Notes under the pieces: model-generated
The model's input: the letters and a program-made list of their open reading frames with translations, nothing else
Databases searched by the model: none
Told to the model about the DNA's origin: nothing
Made by a program: the position numbers and the translations under genes
DNA from: Astropecten irregularis
Taxonomy: Eukaryota; Echinodermata; Asteroidea; Paxillosida; Astropectinidae
Assembly (NCBI GenBank): GCA_963971285.1
Contig: OZ020253.1
Location: 248,001 to 312,000 of the forward strand
DNA: 64,000 nucleotides
Direction: 5' to 3'
Shown: positions 38,406 through 48,232 of the stretch, one piece after another
Layout of the letters: every line of letters starts with the position of its first letter
How positions within the stretch are numbered: the stretch's first letter is position 1

Positions 38406-39299
38406 TAAGTTTTTAAGCAAATGATAATTTCAAAGTCAATGAAATTTAATTCACCAGTTTTTTTTAAACCAGATAAAAACAGCCTTGAAGAAATGGAGTG
38501 TTCTACATGTACATCTTTATGAATAGAAATTCAGACAAAACAAAATCAATTTTTGTTCTTGGCTTCTGTTTGTGTTCCTGCGTAAAGTGGATTATACTGT
38601 ACGTGCCTTTTCCACTTTTTTTTTTGCTCCTGTAAATCATTCCTGGTTGCTGTTTTGCTGGTGTTAAAGCGAAGAACGATCGAAGATAATGAAATTTGGA
38701 CAACACAGAGCCTGGCAGCAGACAAAACACGGGAAATAAATCTCCTTTCCTGAGAAGGAATAAAAATGCTGCTTCTATTCAGTTTTTGTTCTCTCAAAAT
38801 CCGACCTTCATCTACATGTACCAATGTGACATCGATTTGATTACAACTGGAACAATCTAGCACACAGAAACACTGTACAATGTGTCCTACCTCCATGCTA
38901 CAACCAAATTAAAACAAGACAACACAAAGCCGTTTCTTCTCAACATGACCTCAAATCCATATCCAATTAGATTGAGTTTGAACTGGATAATAAAATAAGT
39001 CTACTCATTTGGTTTGCTATGCCCGAGGTGCAGATAACTTTGTTTTCTGTTTTGGGTGAGTTTCAGTACAAACACAGTTCCCAGAATGTCAAGTGATCCA
39101 TGGGGCCATTTCTCCTCAGAAATCTCTCTGCTCTGGTTGAGACACAAAGCTAATGGGGCAATTACAGACCAGTGTTACAAGGCCAGAACTACACTTGTAT
39201 ACATGTACCACAACAACTATCAGCAAGCCTGTTGTGTGCATTTAATGTAGGCCCCTCTGTAACTAGGCAATCTGGTACAGTACATGTACATATGAGGTC

Positions 39300-39485
39300 T
39301 ATGCATGGTTGAAGGTTTTGGGGGGAATTGGGTAAAGATTGAAGAAAGAGATCTAAGATTGAGGGGAAGGGTGAAACGATATGGAAAGGGAAAAGGTTGG
39401 GGAAAGGGGGAACAGATCGGGGAAGGGGAAGGCGATGAGGATGTATATATGGGAAGAGGGTGGAAGAGGTTGGGAAGGGGCCATA
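39300..39485 (+). repeat. Near-homopurine low-complexity tract
   Basis: About 185 bp in which the plus strand is overwhelmingly A and G, built of variants of GGGGAAGG and GGGAAAGG. Such tracts can form triplex or G-quadruplex structures. No regular period was found. Confidence 0.7.
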
Positions 39486-40257
39486 GTTGTAGAGAACCGG
39501 TTTGTTCTCAATGGTTCTAGTGATATTGGTTCTATCTAGTGTATATTTTAAGCTTTCAGACTGAAACAAAACAGTGATACTATCGTTACAAATTCCATAC
39601 CTTTACTTAAATAGTGCAAACCTTGTGTACAAATTTCCAACACAATGTGTGCTTGTTTTTCATTCTCTTTTTATTAAGTCTACCAGTGTAATGATACTCA
39701 ATGGAAGTTAATGAGATCCAACATGAGACTGCTGGACTAGCTCAAGCACAGAGTGTACTGATCTGGATCAAGACTGAAATTAATCATCAGGACTCCCAGG
39801 GCCAGCTGATTTCTGGCTGGTTGCTCTTGTTTTATGTATGCATACACAATTTGTAATTACATGTGTAGGACTTGCCACTGTGTGAAATGCAATACCGGGG
39901 TTAAATTACTGCAATAGTACCCACTAAAAATAGACCAAATGAAAGCTTGCACTAATTACAAGTTGGCTTGGTGAGTTTCTAGACTGTTTGCCCAGTGTTC
40001 TTGGGAACATACAGTGTATCCAAAACTGCCTTAAAGATCAAACAAGTCTCTGTGGTACAATTCCAAGATTTGCTGTACAATTTAGTAGACATTGTGTACT
40101 GTGCTGCATATTGTTTACTTGCACTGTAATGGTATTCATTTATCATAATTTTTGCCAGTATGATAGCAATTGATGGTCAACATAAATGAAGTCCAAATGT
40201 CATAACAGTGTATTGACACAATGCATACAGTATTGATCATGCATGCTAGTGTACTCA

Positions 40258-40312
40258 GTTTGGAGGGCCTGACACTTCAATCCTTGCAGAATCTTTTTCA
40301 GAAGCTAAAGAA
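40258..40312 (+). repeat. Dispersed repeat family, partial copy
   Basis: Carries the GGAGGGCCTGAC and GCAGAATCTTTTTCA blocks of the family seen at 24391, 28965 and 53165. The upstream half is not detectable. Confidence 0.4.
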
Positions 40313-42079
40313 TTAAAGGCAGAACTTTACAGTGAGGTATTTCATAGATTTTCTCATGTTATTAATTTATCAAGTTCAAAACTAAATTGCTGTATCATTC
40401 TACTGTTCAAATCTGGATTCTACGCCCTGAAATTCTTTATCAAAGCACAAACAGGGTGAGAGTCTGTCTGTCCAGGCTACATGTACCTCACCTGGGATAT
40501 ATGCAATTTATCATCATAAAAGACAAATACCAGCAATAGTAGTGGGACAACCCATGGCCCAATTCCCAGGTGAATCTCTGTGCAACCTAGTACAACCCAA
40601 GCAGCTTTGAACAATCACAAAAGGCCATCCATCAACAAATACCCAGACTCACACATCTTGAAAAACCGTTTTCAACTGGTGACCTTACCCTTACAACTTT
40701 GACACCCTCTCGTAAAAAAACTCAAAACAACGAAAGAATGGAAAAGACAGAGAGAAAAAGAAAGAAAAATACCCGGTGTTTTGGTCGGGAAACATTATCA
40801 ATAACAAACCCAAATGAAATAATTCAGACAACAATAGATTACTCAGTTATAAACGTCTGCTCAATTTCATGCGTCAACCGAATGGGACACCAAAACCAGC
40901 GGGATATCTCTATAGGGGTTCCTTTGAACGTGGCCGCTTGGTGAATTCCTGCATTGGACCGCAGGATCATACCACGGGTAGTCGATATGCGAGTATCAAA
41001 GTGTGAAAGGAGAACTGGGCGGACATTTTTTTTTTTGACAAAATGACGACACAGATGCTGAACTGGACAGGTATTCTCAATTACAGCAGAAAAAGTTTGA
41101 GAAAAACACCTGGCCTGTTTTACTATTATTTTGATTTCTATCTTTTAAGTTCACTTCTAAAGCAGCTGAGAATTTGATTTTTCAAGTTGCTCATACGGCT
41201 CACACCTTGCTGTGTGCAACATATGGGATAAAAGGCTGAAAGCAGTAAAGCATACATGTACACTATAGGCTACTGCAGTACTGGGCAGTTCATGGGTTGT
41301 ATGAATTCTGACTGGGATTCTTACAATAAAAAAACAAAGAAATTGGGAGAAATTTATGACAGTGACATTGTTGGATGACATATTGAACATTTGTTAGATT
41401 AGCAGAGATGTGACCTTGCATTTTGATCACCGACAACAGGATCTTTATCAACTTAAAGCAAAGACCTTCAGAGGACTTGTGACTGTGAGGAAATGATCGT
41501 GCAGATGGCTGAGTCTGTTTAATTGAAGCAAACTGCAGATGGGTCTAGGATTAATGCCATCTCAATAATGAGAATCTCAGCAAATTAACGGGAGGAATTA
41601 GGACTGACAGAAGCAGTTTAATTGTGTCATTTATATGAGTGTGAGCGGCCCAAGAATAGAGGCATTCATGCTATCACCAATGATCCTGCTGAATAACAAC
41701 GCACAGACTGGCGGTCTTCAAGTATTAGGCCTATATAGGATTGTTTTACATATAAATGGTTCTCACTAATATCATGGGCAGTTGGGCACTCCCTCGAGCC
41801 TCAAGGAGACTATCGCCACTAACTCCCGCACAAAAAAAGAATTCCACAAATTGTATAAATTTCTTATAAATTAATGGAGAACACTGATATCCCATGAGAT
41901 TTATGAGGCTTAATCACACTCTCCTGCCTTCATCAATTCAATCCAACTGCAAACAACTTCTGTACGACGCCATAAACCTCCTAACAGAAACTCCATAATA
42001 TAAGGAGATGGCTACAAGACAATGTTTTTCACAAGTTGCAAACTTGTAAAACTGATTTCAATCACATTTACATTACCAG

Positions 42080-42316
42080 CAAGTTTGTTCACATAACTGT
42101 GAATTCAAATTGAGTTTTGATACTATAAATTTCCCGCGTTTCGAAGAATGGCGGGAAATAATTATCTTAGGAATTCTGCAACGCATTGCAGGTGACAATG
42201 TGCGTAATAGGGTGTCAGAAGGTTTAATGAGGAAGAAAGGAGTATTGAAATCAGTTCTAGCAAGCACTCCATACGAGACACAGAGATACAGTATTATGAA
42301 GTCTAACAAGTCACAG
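42080..42316 (+). other. Candidate coding exon, 79 codons, unknown protein
   Basis: The acceptor TTACATTACCAG is followed by a 237 nt frame open throughout, ending at a donor (CAG/GTAACT), phase 0 at both ends. The predicted peptide has helix-like, charged composition (RFEEWREIIILGILQRIAGD, then VRNRVSEGLMRKKGVL) and looks more protein-like than the chance frames around it. I do not recognise a domain. It contains TTTCCCGC (about 42128) and its inverse GCGGGAAA (about 42151), matching the E2F consensus. It lies inside the presumed intron of the minus-strand secreted-protein gene, so it would belong to a nested gene. The opposite strand is also open, which weakens the case. Confidence 0.3.
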
Positions 42317-43028
42317 GTAACTAGACAAACAATGTGATACTGATACTGCATACTGTTCCGTTACATGTAGGGCTGTTACATTCATGGTACATGAATGCAA
42401 TGCATACAATTTTTAGCATAGTAATATACAATGTATGCAATATTCATAGCACTTGTCATGTAGCAGCACTGTAATGACATAAAGCACTTGCCAAACATAC
42501 TATGTAAACCTGTAAATCATTGATTGGCCAAATTCAGATAGTTCTGTAAGCTATGCAACATTGCACTAGCTCCAAATAGGCGACAGCGATAAATACTTCA
42601 TTCTTTCCATGTACATTGATGTAAAACACAAGATAAACTGTTTTAAGACACCCTGTTTTGGTGGAAACCAAACCAAAAGTTAATGAAACTTTGAAAGCCT
42701 TCTTTCAGTAAGATATTCTGTTTTTCCTTTGAAAAAAAAGAAAGAAATTGTTTTTAAAAAGATGATGAATAATTTTGTTTAGGTTGTTTTTCCAATAATT
42801 TAAATCAATAATCCTGGCCTACTTAAGTCATGGAGGAAACACCTTAGGTTTACTTAAGTCTGTATACTCTGTACTCTGCAGCATGTGTTGTTATTTTCAA
42901 ACCAGGTTTTAAGATCTTGTTAAGAAAAGAACAAATATAGTGCGGTAGGTCTCACTGTAAGAGTCATCAAACGTTTGGATTTCCCTTTCACAGAGTCAAC
43001 AGTGACATAAAATGGATTGTGTACTTAC

Positions 43029-43116
43029 CGTGTGAAGACCACGTGCACAGCACGATAACCACTAGCAGTAGGCCAAACCTCTGGATCAACGACCCTGTTC
43101 CAACGATCCTAGACAT
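43029..43116 (-). CDS. First coding exon of a secreted or membrane protein
   Basis: On the minus strand ATG at 43116 opens a 29-codon frame plus one base that ends at a strong donor (CACG/GTAAGT, intron from 43028). The peptide begins MSRIVGTGSLIQRFG and continues with the hydrophobic stretch LLLVVIVLC, then TWSSH: a basic N-terminus, hydrophobic core and small polar residues, which is a typical signal peptide. It is too short to identify the family. The gene continues leftward and no downstream exon could be assigned with confidence; candidates are 26965-27035 and 19061-19097, both compatible with the phase-1 junction. The upstream side (43117-43400) would be 5' UTR and promoter. The CTCF/YY1-like array at 43798-44035 is about 0.7 kb upstream of the start codon. 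Confidence 0.65.
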
Positions 43117-43797
43117 ACCGAGTTTGCAGTAAGAGATCCCCGGGCAACTACAGCCAAATCAACCCCGTAACACCACGGTCACCACGCGCTGACTCTTCCA
43201 ACCTCCAACACAGCAAGCAGCGGACAGTCACTTTTGGACAGGAGGAAGTGGGCTGGATTCTCCAAGATTCTGGTTTGAAATTCACTCTTCGTTATCCTGG
43301 TCTGTGTTCTACGTCTCCTTAAGGATGTACAGATCTCCTTGCCCTGTCAGAAACAGATGTCAAAATCAGAACTACTTCTGTAAAAGCTAGCGATGTAAAA
43401 CCTATTGTGGTGTGACGTCCTGTACAGAAGTACTACCGTTCGTTGATTTTCCAATCAGCTGTGTGTACAGTGTTGTGTATGTACACAAACTACACACGTA
43501 CAATGCATAGTACATACATATACAGTACATGTTTGCCATGCCACGTTATGGTGACATGTGTTGTTGATTTGGAAGCGTCGATTATTTAGGGGGTGTGAAG
43601 ACAGCAACCTGAAGAAAAATGATTTCCAACTTCCAATCCAAATGCAGATGACCTGTATAATCTATCAGTAATGCGAAATAAATTTATACCGTTTGCTTGA
43701 AAAATGAAGGTAAAATCTTGTTTGTTTATTTGTTATATCTTGGTTTCTTTCTTGTACCTTTAATTAATGGACAATTCCTTTCCATTCAAGGCTTTGC
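43117..43797. promoter_or_regulatory. Presumed 5' UTR and promoter of the minus-strand secreted-protein gene
   Basis: Position alone supports this: it lies immediately upstream of the signal-peptide exon. The first 100 bp are less AT-rich than the neighbourhood. No TATA box or initiator could be fixed. Confidence 0.4.
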
Positions 43798-44035
43798 AAT
43801 TCTTGCCGCTAGATGGCGGCAGATAACTTTAGCGGTCTGCAAAGTTTGACAAGATTGGACAATTCTTGCCGTTAGATGGCGGGAAACAACTTTTGCGGTC
43901 TGCAAAGTTTGACAAGGTTGGACAATTCTTGCCGTTAGATGGCGGCAAACAACTTTTGCGGTCTGCAAAGTTTGACAAGGTTGGATAATTCTTGCCGTTA
44001 GATGGCGGCAAACAACTTTTGCGGTCTGCAAAGTT
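43798..44035 (+). repeat. 63 bp tandem repeat carrying four CTCF/YY1-like cores
   Basis: There are almost four copies with an exact 63 bp period. Each contains a 15 bp core at 43806, 43869, 43932 and 43995 (all plus orientation). The core reads CCGCTAGATGGCGGC in copy 1 and CCGTTAGATGGCGGC in copies 3 and 4; copy 2 ends GGG. Copy 1 matches the bilaterian CTCF consensus (CCASYAGRKGGCRSY) at 14 of 15 positions. The AGATGGCGGC part equally fits YY1. The surrounding TTGCCG and CGGCAA form a short inverted repeat. The array sits between the presumed promoter of the gene at 43116 and the 3' end of the FBXL12-like gene. Period and copy identity are seen directly; protein binding is inference. Confidence 0.9.
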
Positions 44036-44060
44036 ATAAATGGAAATGGAAGTTGAACAA

Positions 44061-44155
44061 AAAAGAAATGACTGAAGCGAGATTGGAACCTGCGACCACG
44101 GGAATACATACTTACAGTGTTCTTCTAACTGAGCTGTCCATCCCTATGTTAGCGG
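44061..44155 (-). mobile_element. tRNA-derived SINE
   Basis: On the minus strand it starts near AACATAGGG, has an A-box-like ACAGCTCAGTTAGAAGA and a B-box-like GGTTCCAATCTCGC about 50 bases later, then A-rich sequence. It matches the element at 50577 and the fragment at 28828. The acceptor-stem ends do not pair, so it is a SINE, not a functional tRNA gene. Confidence 0.7.
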
Positions 44156-44177
44156 TGTGACTTAGTACCAAATTGTC

Positions 44178-44178
<1 letters not shown>

Positions 44179-44208
<30 letters not shown>
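44179..44208 (+). repeat. (ATTT)n microsatellite
   Basis: About seven ATTT units. Read on the minus strand it supplies several overlapping AATAAA hexamers about 950 bp beyond the stop codon of the FBXL12-like gene, so it could serve as its polyadenylation region; that is speculation. Confidence 0.9.
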
Positions 44209-45025
44209 CATCTCATCCAACAGCAGAGTAACCCGCCAATTATCTTTGGTCGATTTGTTACTTTTACACAATTTTGACAAAACTCGGAATACACACCTGG
44301 GAAACAAAACAAAATAGATACTTGTTTTTGATCAGTAATTTCCAACATTTCCTACTCATTTAATCATTCAGAGCCACTATTTGCTACCTTAGAAATATAT
44401 CTTTTACTCTCACTGAATTTTTCAGATTCTTCATAAATTTCTTTTTGAATAAAGCTAACTGTATATAAAATCTTAAACATTTCAAAATAGCAAACATTAT
44501 TGTTTAAAAATCCAGTATACGAAACTACTCACTAAGCTAGAAGAAATAATAAAATCTGATTTCAATACAGCTGATCTTGCAATTTCTGACAAATGAGAAG
44601 AATGGGGTATAGACTTCATGATTGCACAACTGGATAGCTTCAAGATGGACCCCAACAAATTCAATCAAATGCTACGCTGCTAAATTCCATGGTAAAAAAA
44701 CCCAAACCTAATAGATAGCTAAGTTTACTATAGGTTAAAAGACCTCTTAAGCTATTGATATTTTCAGCTTATTCTTCTGTATGTACATACTGCGAAAACC
44801 AAAAACAAGTGGAGAGCTGAAAAGAGATGTTAAAATCAGGGTAACAAAGTTGTATCTTGATCAATACAGATGCCATTTCTTGAAATGTTTCTTCAAAGTT
44901 CAAAGTCCATGCAACAAGGTTATACAGTGGAACATCGCTACAACCAGCAGGGCCAGATCCACGAAAATTGTCTGTAACAGTGGTCATTCGTTCATAGCAT
45001 TTTCAACAACAATATTCAGTAAACA

Positions 45026-45112
45026 TGTTTTGTACTACATGGTTTAAAATCCAGTTCTCCTGTGGAGACTGTGGTAGTTGTGGTAAGAAGCCCTTGTCCT
45101 GTGGGGTATTAA
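45026..45112 (+). repeat. Dispersed repeat in the presumed 3' UTR of the FBXL12-like gene
   Basis: Shares ACATGGTTTAAAATCCAGTT and GTGGTAAGAAGCCCTTGTCC with 34100-34255. It lies within 120 bp downstream of the minus-strand stop codon, so a transcript would carry it in antisense orientation. Confidence 0.55.
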
Positions 45113-45144
45113 GTGTAGAGGATTGTGGGGCTCAGCCTCAAACA

Positions 45145-47136
45145 TTATATTAGGTTATGTACATGAATCTGGCATTTAACAGATGAACTTCCAATCTGCT
45201 CCAGATCGGCATCCGTGAGGCCCAGGGACGAGGAAATGTGAACATTCTCCAGTTTCTTGAGTTTGGTCAGAAGTTGCATGATTGCACTTCTAGTGATTGT
45301 CATGCTGCGGCCACTCAAGTCCAGTAAGGATAGAACCAGCAAGGTAGCAAGAGGTCCGATACAGAAGTCTGTTAGGGAATCACAGTCCTGCAAGATAAGA
45401 GTTTCTAATACCTTCATGTGACGGCATATAAAGTGCATATCGTCATCGCAGATATTTGTACCGGTGACGTTAAGGTACTTGAGGTAGGGGAAATGCTCAG
45501 CAAACGTTTCAAAGTTCTTGGCCGTTACCCGGTAGCAATTGGAGAGGTTGAGGTTTACCAGCTTGCCTCCGTGAGGGATTAAGGATAGATCCTTCAGGTC
45601 CTCTTCACAGAACCTGCTGGAGCCTGCAACATTCAGGACCTGCAGTTGGTTGAATCGGCCCTTCTCCACGGCCGGTCTGAACCAGCCAGGAACAATGGCG
45701 CATTGGTTCAGCTCTAGAACCTTCAGGGTCTGCGGGAGATTGCCCGAATCAATATCTCTCAGGAAAGCATCCTCAATGTGCAGTTCCTCCAAGCTGGGAC
45801 ATCGCTCACACAGACTGCTCAGGACGGCATTAGAGATGCACTCAGTCTTCTTGAAGGACATCAAGAAACCCCTCAAACGAAGAGTTCTCAGAGCGTCGGT
45901 GAAGTAATAGCGAATGATCTTCCAAGTAGCCTGAAGGTTGACTCTGAAGGGAGTCAGATCAACATGCTTCCATAGTTGCTTCTCACGAACAAGATGATAC
46001 CATGATTTGCAGACTCTAGAAAACAAAATCATGCACACAAAGAATTGAAATCATTTCAAATATTGGGGAAAGTAGTGTTGGAGGTTAATCCTTAATTATT
46101 AAGGTGACACAAACCTGGGAGCAATTGCAGAATACCCCGCCACGCGAAAATACACCCTAAAATTCAATGGATACGAGGTCGAACGAATCACGAATAACGA
46201 GAAAGAATTCTACCTTGTGCAAACTGGGGAGGCCCATGTGTTGTGTACAGGACTAAAGCTTATGAGAGAACGAAGCATCCCTATGAACCACGCTAAGTGA
46301 TTGGGGAAGGTTGGAAAAAATTCCAAAAGTCCAAAGTGGGTTCGGGGAAGTGGATACGCGGATACGAAGTGAACTGCACACACTGTGTACAAAGCACATT
46401 CACTGAAGCGTGACTCCGTATGGATCCGCGGCTACGGGGTGGGCAAGGTGAGTGGCGGGGTATTCAGCATTTGTTCCCAAACCTGATGTTAATGTTAGAA
46501 TGTGTGTTTTGTAGGATATTTGAAATGCCATGAGTGACAGACCAAGAGTTACGATCATCAAAAATTACCGGTACTCTTTAACTTAGACCAAGGCCTAGTT
46601 TTACAAAACAGTTATTAAAGGTACATGTAGGCCTATAATTAATGAATAATGTAGACCCAGTAACTGGGGCAAATGAAGTCCCTTTTTAATTTTAAAATTA
46701 AAAAGGGGTTCCTGAAGTTTAGTACACTCAGGTTAGGTTTAGTACACTCAGGTTAGCTCTAGTCCCCAGCTTCTACTCACCTAGAATTTAGGTGAGGTAG
46801 GCCTACCAGCAGACAAGCTAACCTGAGTGTACTCAACTTCAGGAACCCCATTAAAAAGGTATAATGTACTAGTGGTAAAGGTCATAGAACAGCACCCACA
46901 CTAAAGTTTTGTCTGATCAAACAGGTAGGCCCCTAACGTTACATGAAATAATAAACGTACAGCAATTTCAAATTTGCAACTCCTGACTTGAAACGCAAAA
47001 CCAAACACGGGTGAAAAGTGTCAAAACTCAAACTCAAAGTGACTCAGTCTCACACCCACCTGGCTGCTCTGCACTTGTCTCTCGCCTCCAAAAATGAGAA
47101 GATATGAACCATAACACGGACTGGAAGTGACTCCAT
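45145..47136 (-). CDS. FBXL12: F-box/LRR protein, FBXL12-like (two coding exons)
   Basis: The predicted protein is a substrate-recognition subunit of an SCF (SKP1-CUL1-F-box) ubiquitin ligase. Exon 1 is 47060-47136 (start 47136, donor CCAG/GTGGGTG) and exon 2 is 45145-46015 (acceptor TTTTGTTTTCTAG). The split Arg codon 26 joins them in frame to give 315 aa, close to the roughly 326 aa of vertebrate FBXL12. Residues 1-45 form the F-box: MESLPVRVMVHIFSFLEARD from exon 1, then ARVCKSWYHLV across the junction and LWKHVDL. The rest is leucine-rich repeats with CPSLEELHI (98-106), LVNLNLSNC (178-186), LKYLNVTGT (204-212) and VLETLILQDC (228-237). The first methionine of the long exon-2 frame (46038) is intronic. 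The 1,044 bp intron holds two inverted-repeat elements. It is divergent to the UBE2U-like gene. FBXL12 is the best fit by F-box sequence and overall layout; another FBXL with few LRRs is the alternative. Confidence 0.88.
46116..46479. mobile_element. MITE-like element in the FBXL12-like intron
   Basis: The inverted ends of 28 bp (46116-46143 and 46452-46479) match at about 24 of 28 positions and share GAATACCCCGCCAC. The interior carries repeated GGATACGA/GGATCCGCGG-type words. No coding frame and no clear target-site duplication. Confidence 0.65.
46700..46859. repeat. Snap-back repeat in the FBXL12-like intron
   Basis: The left arm, from about 46703, includes GGGGTTCCTGAAGTT and TACACTCAGGTTAG; the right arm, up to about 46851, is their complement. 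The TACACTCAGGTTAG block is duplicated in tandem in the left arm. Intronic RNA here could fold into a long stem. Confidence 0.75.
46855..46965 (+). repeat. Dispersed repeat, partner of 59822-59915
   Basis: Shares GGTATAATG, GGTAAAGGTCA, AGAACAGCAC and TTTGTCTGAT followed by ACATGAAAT and ATAAAC with 59822-59915, in the same order and strand. Ends are not resolved. Confidence 0.55.
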
Positions 47137-48100
47137 ACTTCATGTGACACTCGTTCAACCAATATCGTCTATTTCTTCACTTTATTCAGTACTACGAGTA
47201 CGACAGTACGAGTAGTTCCGACAATGACAAGTCGGCCATTTTTTTTTGTCGTCTGCTAAAAAAATGTTGCACTCACACGTCACGTGACAGGACAGGACGG
47301 CTTGCATTTGCTCACGTATTTAACCAGTATTGGCTCAAGCCGCTTCCTATCATTCGTGCATAATTTCAAGCCATAGCCTAGCGAAGTCAGTATGAGTGAC
47401 GTGACAACCTCCACCCCATACGTTCGGGTAACATTCAGCGCATAGTAACTACTGAGCTGAACAAACCTTGGGCTCGAGTTTGCTTGGATCCGTAATGGCC
47501 GCCATGTAAACAATCTTCGTGATGAGTGTTGCTAAGTTTGTTCAACTTTACGATTTCAGCCTGTAGTAAGTACTCTAGGTGCTTATTTTATGACATTTAA
47601 ACAGAGAGGTGTCCTTTATTCCCATCATCTTACTAGCTCAATGTTGTTCACTTCGGAAAATGTGAGAAATTAAGCTTTGAATTACCGTACGCCGACAAGC
47701 TTTTTCCTGGTTCACTACACACACTAAATAAAAAAAGACAGTGCACAGTGTAAGTTGTTAGGATCAAGCGCCCCTGTGTTGCTGTGGCTGTGATAATCAG
47801 GCAACACCATTCGGGAAGAATAAGAATTGATAAGATAAGATCAGAATTGCCATTTGTAAGATGAGGATTTTTCATTGTGCCCTATTGGAAAAACCTCTGC
47901 CAAACCATGCCGATTTTGTTCAACTTTGGAAATTGAAAAACAGTGAATTGAAATGTTTTGAGTTCTGAGGTTTGTAAATCAGTCAAACATTAAAATTTAA
48001 ATACACAACATTCTGAATCTGAAAATTGCAAGAGTGTAGGCAAATAACTGCACAATTAATCAGAAAACCTCACATTTTATCCCATGATTTCTTTTTGCAG
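47137..48100. promoter_or_regulatory. Shared divergent promoter region, with UBE2U-like 5' UTR intron
   Basis: It separates the minus-strand FBXL12-like start (47136) from the plus-strand UBE2U-like gene. Visible motifs are a palindromic E-box GTCACGTGAC (about 47279), a second GTGACGTGAC (about 47396), and two YY1-like sites, CGGCCATTTT (about 47232) and GGCCGCCATGT (about 47496). A likely non-coding first exon of the UBE2U-like gene ends at 47565 (donor GTAAGT). The matching acceptor TTTCTTTTTGCAG ends at 48100. No TATA box is evident. Transcription start sites are inferred to lie between about 47140 and 47560. Confidence 0.6.
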
Positions 48101-48232
48101 CAAGGATGTCATGAAGAAGTGAAATGCATCGGTCCGTCATCTGCTGAAATTAACATAATACTCCACAGCAGTTAACAATTGATCATATCTAATGAAGCCG
48201 TGAGGTGCCTAAGCATCTATACATTGATCAGC
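48101..48232 (+). promoter_or_regulatory. UBE2U-like 5' leader with four short upstream ORFs
   Basis: Between the acceptor at 48100 and the main ATG at 48233 there are four upstream ATGs, each closed before the main start: 48106-48114, 48111-48122, 48124-48147 and 48192-48203. This arrangement would be expected to reduce translation of the main frame unless ribosomes re-initiate or another start site is used. Confidence 0.55.

Larger units (their letters stand above)
38406..42079. other. Non-coding block
   Basis: No gene is recognised. It holds a near-homopurine tract on the plus strand (39300-39485), a partial copy of a dispersed repeat (40258-40312) and an apparently unique, TAAT-motif-rich stretch at 41410-41640 that has the look of conserved regulatory DNA. 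That last point is inference only. Confidence 0.45.

Noticed and set aside
46016-46038. Methionine start of the FBXL12-like frame at 46038
   Set aside because: These bases are the end of an intron (TTTTGTTTTCTAG acceptor); the real start is in exon 1 at 47136, where the F-box begins.
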